64,000 bases of DNA, from NCBI GenBank assembly GCA_001557505.1, contig LSAX01000010.1, forward strand, positions 868,001 to 932,000, written 5' to 3'. The position numbers and the translations under genes are program-made. Below the pieces are notes generated by a model. The model was not told where the DNA came from, ran no database searches, and saw only the letters and a program-made list of their open reading frames with translations. Shown here in pieces: positions 54,825-64,000 of the stretch. The first letter of the stretch is position 1. Each line of letters starts with the position of its first letter. The stretch comes from Reticulascus tulasneorum (taxonomy: Eukaryota; Ascomycota; Sordariomycetes; Glomerellales; Reticulascaceae).

Positions 54825-55817
54825 ATGTCTTGCCCAGAATGCTTCAAGGGTCACGAGCATGAAGGGACGCCGACTGGCCGAGTAGAGAAAATCCACGGCA
54901 GAGACGCTTACATCGCAGAGCCGCCAGGTGGTGCTCAACCAAAAGCCATCATTATTATCATCCATGATGCCTTTGGCTGGGAGTTCGTGAACAATAGGTT
55001 GCTCGCGGACTCGTACGCAGTCAAGGGGGACTACATGGTCTACCTTCCAGATTTCTACGATGGTAGCGTATCCCTCTGAAACATCCGAGCCATGAAGCTG
55101 AGTTTCGGATTTAGGCGCCGCCGCATCCGTTTCCAGTCTGGTATGTCACCCACTTCTAACTCACTGAACACATATATCTAGTTTCAAGACTGACTCTCGG
55201 ATTTAGGAGACAATGGACCAGCTCGCCGATAGCAACAGCTACTATGACTGGTCTTGGAAGCCGTTGAGTACTTCCCACTATTAGATATGCATCGTCTAAT
55301 GCTCTTTAGTTGGTACATCGGGAAGTTGCTATACGCTATGGTTCCATTCGTCATATCAAACCGCTTCAGCATAGGATGGCCAAAGGTCCGTTCCTTCTTC
55401 GTGGCCGTCCGCGAGAACGAAGCTGCTGCCATGCCCATCGGTGCCGCTGGCTTCTGCTGGGGAGGTCGGCCGGCGCTCATACTCGCTCACCCCGAAAGTG
55501 TAACAGCTGGTGGGGCACCACTCGTCGATGCTGTATTCACCGGCCATCCAAGCAGGTTGGCCATCCCCAGGGATGTAGATAAAATCACGAAGCCAGTTGC
55601 AATTGCGATCGGAGACAAGGACACGAGTATGAACATGACTCAGATTGAAGCAGTAGAAAAGGTCTTTGATGGGATTGACATACCAACCGAGGTCGTCGTC
55701 TATGCTGGCGCTAGGCATGGGTTCTGTGTCCGTGCTAACTCGAAGAATGAAAACCAGTTGAAGCAAAGTGCAGATGCGGAGGATCAGGCTGTGTGTTGGT
55801 TCCAAAAGCATTTGTGA
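54825..55817 (+). CDS. Dienelactone-hydrolase family protein, one splice junction doubtful
   Basis: An alpha/beta hydrolase of the carboxymethylenebutenolidase type. Proposed exons are 54825..55067, 55115..55135, 55207..55262 and 55310..55817 (275 aa). The start MSCPECFKGHEHEG is typical. Then come IIIIIHDAFGWE, APPHPFP, MDQLADSNSYYDWSWKP, WYIGKLLYAMVPF, the nucleophile Cys in GAAGFCWGG, acid Asp near GDKDTS, and His in GARHGF. The odd point is exon 2. The strong donor GTATGT at 55141 gives a frame error or an in-frame TAG, and only a weak GTCTGG donor at 55136 keeps frame. Either splicing is non-optimal here or the gene is damaged. Confidence 0.72.
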
Positions 55818-56024
55818 GTGAGAGCGGCTGAGTTTGTACGTGTGTCTCTAAACTATGTACGGGAGACTTAGCTGTGATCATCCAGTATCAGAGTCGGTGT
55901 GTATCGGATGATCTCGAAGGCAGTAAGATCTTGAATTAGCGACAATGGGGCGGAAGGTTCCCGTCTAGATTTCCAGTCTTCTGTCGTCAGCGTCTAGTTC
56001 CTCAACTGCTACTGCACGAACCAT

Positions 56025-58625
56025 CTATCCCGTCTCGCCACTCATCGAAGACGCTGTGCTACTTAATCTCTTCCTCCGACTGAATAATCTGATCGGCGCA
56101 CTGCCGACTTTCCTTCGAGCGACCTCCGTGTGATTTAGACCTTCTCTTACTGAGATCGCGTTGATATGCGATCGGGGGAACACCCCGAATTTGCCCTTGC
56201 TATTTGTTCCTGACCAACACCAGTGATCAACAGTCAACCCTATGCGACCATGTCGTCAGCGAAACGCTTAATGAAGGGATCGGAATGCTCACACGCAACG
56301 TTTCTTATTACTTCTCCTTTGTCAAAGCTCAACCAGCTTTCCCTTTCGCCGTCTTTAGGATCCCACTTCCATCGCGTCATCACGGTCACATCACTGTTGG
56401 ACTGCAGGCAAATCTCGTTCCGTATCGGTCCTCCAAGTTGGACGATCTTGACAGGAAACGCGCCCTTGACTCCATCATGCCAGCCTGTGCACCACTTGCC
56501 GCCCCATTTCTCCGGAAACTCAACCCCTACAATTCTTGCACCAGCGAGGAACTTAAGTACATCATTATTGCCATCTGGATCTGCTAGCTTTCGTTCGCCG
56601 GGCCGCTGTACATGATTCTTCAGAGCCGTTGCTATAGGTAGCTTGTCTAGCACCGTGCTGTCTGGGATGGAAGTCGGGATTGGTGGGCTTGGAAAATGGA
56701 GATCATAGTCTTCGATTTGGGGATGGTCTTTCTCAAGGACTCCATACAGTACAGTCACACCGAAAAGCTCCGGTAGGGGTTGTGGGTGTTGTGCCAGGTG
56801 GCGAAATAGCTGTTCCTGGGATATAAAGACTGTCGAGTCACCTTGGTGTATCGTATACCCTGTTTGTATACAAAATAGACAGCCATAATTTGTTTCAGAA
56901 GTTGTTTGGGCTGGAACGTGGGATTTGTAGAGGAAGCGGAGTCGGTACAGCACTCCTGACTTGGAGAAGTTCGCACGAGCTGGAATGGATTCAGATCAGC
57001 GCTGGGTGTGGGATAATTCTGTCATGGAACACCTACCATCTTGTTCCACATCTAGGGTGACCTCGTTGAAAAGATGAAAATACTCGCAATGTGTGCAGCG
57101 CCCAACAGTGTGTCGCATTCCCTGTGAATACAGTTAGCCGCTGAGCATCCAGACCAAAGTTGTATGGCATATTCTGCATTTCAGTGTGACTTACATAAGC
57201 TACTGCCTGTTTGACGCCCTGTTGGTGGCGCTGTTTCCTGTATGCCTGAGCTCCGTCACAGAACCCTTTGAGTTGATGGATGGAGCTTTGAGGGCCAATG
57301 GAGCAGTGCGCTGCTCGGGGATGCTGTTGTTGGATGGCCTTCGCATCTGGCATAGTTCGCTCCTCAGCTAGCATTAACCCATCATCATACTCAGTCCCAA
57401 GGCGGTTTGTCGGCTTAGTGGGCTCCTGCTCGGCTGCTGGTAGGGAGGACGTTCGAGTTTCGCTAGTAGGAACGTCCCGCAATAGGTCAGAAGAAGACAC
57501 GTAACTGTTTGTGCTAGAGAAGACCGATGTCCTATTAGCTGTGGTAGCTGGACTTTCTGGATGGATGGTAGGCCCAGAGTGCATGGAGTTATCATAGGCG
57601 AGCCAACTATCCTTGGCCAGGATTGGACTGGTATGGCTGGTTGGCGATGTCAAAATTCGCACAAGGCCACTTTCTTCAGCGCCAAGAATATCTGGAGTGG
57701 ATGGTCGCCGATTATGTGATTGTTGAGCTCCTGATATTGCGTTTCTATCAAAATGGTTAGAACTGTGATTTAGAGCCTTGGTGGACCAAGTATCGGCTGT
57801 TGGCAGCGGGGGTCCTTCTGAGCTATGAACAGAAGAGTGGTGAGAGCTCGTAGTGCCATTTCTGAGGATCCCACGAGAACTGTGACGGGAGATCGCGTTC
57901 AGGCTTGGTAGGCCGTTTCGAGAGAATCTATCATCCGAAGGCACGACATCTGGGGAACGCGGAACTGGCGAAACTCTGCGCTGCTTGGACCCCGTCTCTA
58001 CCGTTGGTCGAGAAGATGGCCTTGCAGGCTCAGTGGGGGTAACGGGTTGCGACTGAAATTGAGACTGAGACTCATAACGAGAACGAGAACGAGGAAGAGG
58101 AGGTAGTGGTGGAAAGGAATGGGTCGGTGCCGGGGACGTGGGAGTTGTAGCCGAAGCATGCCTTGGGGCTTCAATCTTGAGGCGCTTGATTAAGTCGATT
58201 ATGTACAATGCAAAAGCTCTCGCGGCGGCTTGCACTTCAGTGAACCTGTCTGCATCAAACGAATCTTCGTCGATGTAATCCTCAAAGTCATAAAGCAGCT
58301 CTTCAAGCTTCCGACGCTTTTCCGCGATCTCATCTGAAGCCAGTTAGAAATGTCCAGTCCGACGGTTTGCAGAGCCCAAACTGTTCTCAACCATAAGCTC
58401 CTTAAACTGCTCCCCGTATCTCTCAACATGACTGTCCCATAGAGGCTGGATTCTCTTCAGGGCACGTTCTCCCTCTTTCACTGTGGATTGGGCCGCCTTG
58501 GTCATTCTTTTGGAGAGGTCGACGTCGCTCTGCTGAGCAGCCTCGGCGATGGTGAGCGCATCCTTCCCGGCTTGTACAAGCTCTCGAAAGGGGTTGATAA
58601 CCAGAACTTCGATGTCAACGGCCAT
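56025..58625 (-). CDS. Large fungal SH3-domain protein
   Basis: Exons 58625..58382, 58333..57195, 57121..57037, 56979..56293 and 56239..56025 give 789 aa. The N-terminal helical region has INPFRELVQAGKDAL and EIAEKRRKLEELLYDFEDYI. A long Ser/Pro-rich disordered part follows, then a cysteine pair module (GRCTHCEYFHLFNEVTLDV), the conserved VLYRLRFLYKSHVPA and YGCLFCIQTG block with FRHLAQHPQPLP, a first SH3-like segment (WGGKWCTGWHDGVKGAFP) and a C-terminal SH3 fold (WLSFDKGEVIRNVAWLTVDH, then SKGKFGVFPRSHI). The last splice (T|GTGAGC...ATAG|GG) restores the SH3 tryptophan. Intron 1 has a weak donor (GTTTGG). It is a cytoplasmic scaffold by inference. Confidence 0.82.
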
Positions 58626-59954
58626 ATTATGATACCACACTAAGAGGGGTAGCGAAAATGAGCTTGCGAAGAAGCTCACGAGTAACGTCGCGTAGAGGTG
58701 ACAAGTGGAACGTCTGCGGATCGAACACGATCTCTTAGAACGACGGCTAGGGCCCTTTGATGCGACATCAAACCGGAGTCAAGAGAGGCAAGTGAATGAG
58801 CGAGTGAGTGGGAAGATTTTTCGAGATAGCGAGGCTATGAGATGATCGCAGGTCACTTATGCAGCCATGTGGGGGGTCGGTTGTTGTGCTTGGCAAGCTC
58901 TCTCGGTGGATCAAACGGGTAAGAAGGGGATTGTTTAATTCATCAGGTTCCAGGGTGAGCACTGTGAGACAAAACGTTCTAGCACTAGAGTGGACGAAAG
59001 GAGAAGAGCTTGTTCTACTAGAGCGGGAGGAATAAGAAAGCATGCTCGCAGCACGTTCCAAGCCGTATCAAATCGCGAAGCCCCACGAGCTTGTGAGAGA
59101 ACAACGGGCTGCGGGAGAGACAGAACTGCCAGAAACGCATCCAGATCTCCTGGGTGCTTGCCTTACAGATGGACGCAAGTATGGCGATCCCGTTGCGAAA
59201 ACCGCTGGAGGCTATGGCCGCACTGGAGCTTACCTTTATGCAATGGCCGAGAGAAGCTGGAATCCGACAAAGGCGCCGACCATGCACCATGCAATCGATT
59301 CCAGCATCTTGGAATCCCGCAAAAGTCGCTTCACACTGGCTCGCCACAAGAGCAAGGAGAGTTTAAAAATCGGTATCAGGCATGGCTTGGAAACTAGCCT
59401 TTTTTGTTGTGCCAGTCGCACGTGCGTGAATGGTGCCTATCGATTGGCCGCCATATCTCGAAGCTAGCTTCCAGTGAGAAAAGATGCTTTGCAGGGCAAC
59501 CATGCTTGAAGATACACAATGAGAAATGTCTGCTCTAGCTATTTTAGGACATCTGGCACGTGCTCACTTCTTTCATCATATCTACTCCCACTGAGGTGTT
59601 TGAGACCTTTGCTTTCCCAAAAAAAGGTGGCTTGGAGACCTGCGAGATGGACTGTTCAAGATATGCTGCCTCATCTCCAGCACCCGAGCCATCTGATATC
59701 ATGAATTAACACAAATACAGCATTGGATAGCTGGCGAACTCAGATGGACGAATATGTTTGCTATCTTATACGCCAGCATTGAGATCAACATGTCAATCTT
59801 CTAACACGGTATGCATGGATCGCACACAGGAGCCAAGAAAACAGCAGGTCATCGCCGGTGCAAGAGGAAGATATATCAACGATCTTGGGTGCTACCCGAA
59901 AGAAATATTTTACAGCTCAAATACTCATCAAGCAGAAATCCACCAAACCCTCCA
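58626..59954. other. Intergenic region
   Basis: A 141-codon frame from ATG 59042 on the plus strand has no motif and several overlapping frames on both strands, so it was not called. No other feature seen. Confidence 0.45.
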
Positions 59955-60592
59955 TCATGGCGTAACTGCCGTCACATTCAGTTTGTAACATTTGTCTTTT
60001 GGAATTCTCTCATTCTGGTCCCACTAAAGAGAATGGTTAGGGCGAGGGAGATCTGTTGGCGATTCCTATTTCAAAGTACTTACGTGTTCGTGGACGCAGC
60101 CGTCGACCCAGCGCCATCTGTCCGTAGTCGAGTATTGGGCATATGACATGTTTGTGCTGGCATCGAAGCACCAAGCGGTGCTTTGTTCGGTTCCGATCTT
60201 TCTCCCGGCGCAGAAAAGGGACCAAATGGCTTGAGGCCCGTCCGTGTATCCAGGATGGTGTTGCTACGATGCATTAATTTCTGCGGTAATACGCTGGCAG
60301 CTAGATGTGCACTGATCTGATAACTTACCTTATAGGTAGAATCAATGAGAGAAAACATCGTCTTCGGGTCCCCGTCAACCACAAATGCACGATAGAACTG
60401 GTACGCCCTCAGTGCTGTTTCTTCAACAGTAACCGTGGCGTTCGGCTGGCAGAGAACTGGGGGCGCCTTCAAATTGCACAGATTATCTCTCGCATTTAGG
60501 GCTTCATCGCGGATAACAATGTCGCTGGCTGGAGCGGCAAGACCGATGGTCGGCGCTAAGATGCCAGCGGAGAGCAATGGTAAGAAGCGCAT
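59955..60592 (-). CDS. SnoaL-like (NTF2 fold) secreted protein
   Basis: Exons 60592..60329, 60263..60084 and 60023..59955 give 170 aa. A signal peptide (MRFLPLLSAGILAPTIGLAA) is followed by a helix-rich start (TALRAYQFYRAFVVDGDPKT), MFSLIDSTYKQHHPGYTDGP (across the first splice), AWCFDASTNMSYAQYSTTDR, WRWVDGCVHEH and KCYKLNVTAV. The pattern is that of secreted SnoaL-like fungal proteins with an NTF2 fold; the ligand is unknown. The introns of 65 and 60 nt are GT-AG. A competing acceptor 17 nt upstream of the chosen one gives a frame without the conserved motif. TATATAG lies about 70 bp upstream of the ATG. Confidence 0.78.
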
Positions 60593-61567
60593 TTTTACAG
60601 TAGTGGGCAGGAATATGTTGAACCACGGGGTATTTCCGCATCTCACAGAAACTGCAGTGACTATATAGCTGTCCGTGACCAGACGAGACCCCGCATGGGA
60701 TACCTTGTTGTTCCTATCCATATGATGACGCGGGTAAATAGTTGACCAGGACTCATTTGTTGAAAGTAGCAGTTCAATTTAGCCACCTTGGTTCCAATCT
60801 ATCACGGGGTAATCTACGAGACCGTCCGAATGAAACATTGACATGATAGCAAGGGCTAGTAAGGGTTTAAAGTAGATCTCTTGGCAAGCCCTTATAAGCC
60901 GTCAGGTAAACCTGGGATAGTGTTTACTATTTGCGGAGGTCAATTCAACTATTAACTTTCCACATGCTGTCACTTCTGTAGCCTACGTTAATCAAGACGA
61001 TTCACGAAAGCTTGTGCCACGTGACTTGCACTGGCTCCAAGGCACCTCTCCACGGGAAATATATGCATTGCTTCAACTCCAACTGAGGCTACGTCAGGGC
61101 CAGTCCGTCAAAACTTGGGAAAATGAAAATGTGAAAGAAACTTAGACTGTCATTTACAACCTTTGCATAATTATAGTGGCTAGCCTATTATATCTTATTA
61201 GGATAGCGCTATAAATTCGGAACCCCGGCGTATTGATAACTCAGTCACTCGCCCGAGATTTACCTGAAAAGTACTCATTTTCTAATGTGGCCGATGACTA
61301 GATATTAGGGGATTGTTAGCGACGGAAGTTTATCCAAGGCTGGCACACTCGTGAGGTAGTCCTAGTGGCTGAGTCTTGGAAACCAAGGCGCATGCTGATT
61401 CGTAGCCTCACTCTCGTGGCAATGTGTTAAAGGAACTGCGGGGGCGGCAACAATCTTCAGTCCATCCATCCTTCCCTTCAATTCAACACCTTCAACTATA
61501 ATCTTTAGGGACCGTGGAAGATACCATAACAAGAGCTCTCATCGCTGTGCAGCAGTGGATAGCCACA
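60593..61567. other. Intergenic region between divergent genes
   Basis: AT-rich spacer carrying the promoters of the SnoaL-like gene and the NLR-like gene. No additional gene seen. Confidence 0.5.
60661..60667 (-). promoter_or_regulatory. TATA box of the SnoaL-like gene
   Basis: TATATAG on the minus strand, about 70 bp before ATG 60592. Consensus only. Confidence 0.4.
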
Positions 61568-64000
61568 ATGGCCGATCCTCTAAGTGCTGCGGCCTCCATA
61601 GCTGGGTTGGTCAGTCTCGCTGTTCAATTGTCGCATCTTAGCTTCCAATACGTCTCAAGCCTCAAGGGCTCCTCCAAAGCATGGAACTCGTACATCCAAG
61701 AACTTTCGACCCTCACATCTGCCCTCCTAAAACTTCAACAGGCTTCTGAAGCGGCTGGCACAGAAGAAATGCACTCGATACTCGCGACGCCAGGGATCTC
61801 GTCAGCTACAATACAGGAATGTCGTATAGAGTTGAATGCACTGAAGGTGACATTATCAGAAAAGCTGCTTAGAACGGGGCTGCGGAAAAAACTTGAAATG
61901 CTTACATGGCCATTCTCCGAGTCGGAAACAAAGGCAAAGATTGAGATGCTGCACCGATTTGGTGCTTTATTCAGCGCATCACTGTTGTCTGACAACTTGT
62001 TTGTATTTCAGTCCTAATACGTGACGAACTCCTTTTTGACAGGCTTTCATAGTATGGTTTCAGTAGCAAACTACCGGCAATTAAAAGATATGAAAGATGG
62101 TAAGCAAATATACTCTTGACAGGGTTAGAGCACCCTTCAAGTTCTAACGTTTTTCAACAGTCAAGGAATTTGAAGAGCTGCTGAGTTGGTACAAGCCAAA
62201 GTGTGAACCAATGCGCGTTTCTTTCGAGACTATCACGGAAGAGATATGTCCTGGCACCCGTTCGACTTGCTTATCCTCAGAAGTATACATCAAATGGAGA
62301 GACTCGCTCGAAGAGAACGCACCACGCACACTCTGGGCTTTTGGTCCACGTACGAGATCCCCTTATCCATGTTATCAGGAGTATACATTTTAATCCTTCA
62401 TAGCTGGATCCGGAAAGACTGCACTTTCGTGAGTGAGCAGGGAAGAGTGGCACAGCTCGATGGATCGCTAATGTCCTTAGTGCGGCAATTGTCAACGATG
62501 TCGCCAGCAATTGCATCAATCCGGTCACTGCCTATTATTTCTTCAGTGACAGCCACCAGGAAACCCTGCAAGATGTGCTACGGCACCTGGCTCACCAACT
62601 TTTGGTCGAGAATTCGACTGTGTCGCAGGTAGCCGTGGATATACGGAAGAAAAAGATGGCCTGCAAGGGATCACTGCTCCCCAAGGATCTCGTCAACGTG
62701 ATCTGCGATATTGCCATTACATCCAACCGAACCTACATCATCCTTGATGGACTTGATGAGTTCCCGCATTCCACCAAGTTGATGCGACACCTACCACAAT
62801 TTGCGAAGGCGAACGCTAGAGTCCTCGTTTCAAGCCGCGAGTTGCCCAGTGTCAGTGGTCACTTGGTTGATGCCGCACTCCTTGACGCAAGGGCAGTCAG
62901 CTCGGATATTGAGTTGTATGTCAAGTGGCGGCTAGAAGAAGAGTGTGAAATCGAACATGAACTCGTCACTGACGATATCAAACAAGAGATTATCTCGAAG
63001 CTTGAGAACCATGTCCATGGATCGTGAGTAACTTCCCATTTTCTCGTTTTCTCCCCTATTTCAAGTTCCAAAACTTATATTTTTAGCTTCCTGTTGGCTC
63101 GCTTGTCCATGGATTCCATCTGCAGCGTTACAACCATTAAGAAGCTTCGAAAAACGCTCGAGACATTGCCTGGCACTTGCAATGACGCGTACAGAACTAC
63201 ATTTAATCGGATCATGAGGCAGGATCGTGACCGTCAAGAGTTAGCTTGCTGTGCACTGGGCTGGATTTATAACTCCCCACGGGCGATGAACATGTCAGAG
63301 CTGCGGCATGCCATTGCAAGCTTAGAAGACGCTCCGGAATATGGCCTTGAGGACTTGGAATCTGAGAAATCCATCCTATCCTCATGTCTTGGCTTAGTCG
63401 CTCACTCAAGGACTACCCAGACTGTTGAGTTGATTCACTCATCGGCCAGGGAGTATATGATTGCCCACCCTGACCTGTTGGGAACGACTCGGAGTCTTGC
63501 AATTGGCCGAGCATGTCTTAAGTACATGTCGACTCCGGAAATGGCCAAAGGCATTTGCCCAACTCTCGACGATCTCAGACTCCGCATTGCAAAAATGCCG
63601 CTCCTTGAGTATGCAGCTCGCTATTACGGTCACTATGTTAGACCTTTACAGAACGAACTTCTACCTGAACTCCTGAAATTCTTGGGAGATGACCGTTTCC
63701 GGCAGAGTTCTTGGCAAATAACCCAATCTGTTGTCAATATGGACAGCCAATCAGCTGAACAACTTCTCGGCTCCGTTCCCGGCCAGCCCACCATTCTCCA
63801 CGTCGCGTCGTATTGGGGGTTTTCGACTGTAACTCATCAATGTCTTGAATCTAAGACTAACTGCGATGTCCTGGATAGACCAGATTCTCATGGTTGGACA
63901 GCACTTCACTGGGCTGCATCAAACGGACACGCCGACATCGTAAAGAATCTCCTCGACTCGGGCGCTAACATTGAGTTTCCTGATCATAGCCATTGGACGC
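61568..64000 (+). CDS. NLR-like protein: Helo-like N-terminus, NACHT, ankyrin repeats (5' part)
   Basis: Proposed exons: 61568..61998, 62053..62099, 62161..62343, 62404..62428, 62481..63023 and 63087..>64000. The N-terminus MADPLSAAASIAGLVSLAVQ is the signature of the fungal Helo-like/Fungal_N domain, a membrane-acting death fold. The NACHT NTPase follows with Walker A FAGSGKTALS assembled across exons 3-5, Walker B YIILDGLDEFP, and RVLVSSRELP. After a helical spacer the first ankyrin repeat (GWTALHWAASNGHADIVKNL) appears at the right edge, and the repeat array continues outside. The first intron junction (donor GTTTGT) is the least certain. Such proteins act in non-self recognition and programmed cell death in fungi. 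Confidence 0.82.

Noticed and set aside
59042..59467. 141-codon frame with ATG on the plus strand
   Set aside because: No motif, no splice signals, and equally long competing frames on both strands.

Overview
The window is nuclear DNA of a filamentous ascomycete (Pezizomycotina). Short introns of about 47-140 nt with GT-AG or GC-AG ends interrupt most genes. There are HET-domain genes, a NACHT-ankyrin gene, a DUF3716 protein and secreted plant-polymer-degrading enzymes, and no operons or bacterial features. Exon structures were worked out by eye: reading frames were joined where splice consensus, phase and family motifs agree. The secreted enzyme set, an HsbA-like protein and two effector-like cysteine proteins fit a plant-associated or saprotrophic fungus. 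The species cannot be named from the sequence.

Layout. Positions 1-15.4 kb carry metabolism and transport genes: a partial MDR alcohol dehydrogenase (-), an M13 metallopeptidase with an apparent one-base frameshift (+), a secreted epoxide hydrolase (+), a 14-TM-type MFS transporter with an 18-nt micro-exon (+), a large HET protein (+) and a Rossmann-fold SDR/NmrA-type protein (+).

Positions 17.9-33 kb are an accessory, repeat-rich stretch. A HET domain is fused to an unusual two-finger C2H2 module (starting CPYYK), and two stand-alone genes with the same module lie 1 and 6 kb downstream. Around them are an inverted coding repeat, a pair of related AT-rich minisatellites 6 kb apart, a local duplication and a fragment of a phosducin-like gene. 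A GH5 glucanase gene (-) also lies here.

Positions 33.4-48 kb are a secretome stretch: a small cysteine-rich secreted protein, a GH10 xylanase with a GPI-like tail, a glyoxalase-like protein, an HsbA-type surface-binding protein, a rhodopsin/Pth11-like membrane protein, a secreted protein with an internally duplicated four-cysteine domain, and an S10 carboxypeptidase.

Positions 48-64 kb hold hypothetical membrane proteins, a DUF3716 protein with exact 60-bp coding repeats, a dienelactone hydrolase, a large SH3-domain protein, a SnoaL-like secreted protein and, at the right edge, the start of an NLR-like gene (Helo-like N-terminus, NACHT, ankyrin).

Functionally the window combines extracellular nutrient or host-interface proteins with two classes of fungal non-self-recognition genes (HET and NLR). 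The most unusual points are the HET-zinc-finger fusion beside free-standing copies of the same zinc-finger module, the broken repeat at its 3' end, and four inferred GC-AG introns among roughly 49 deduced introns.
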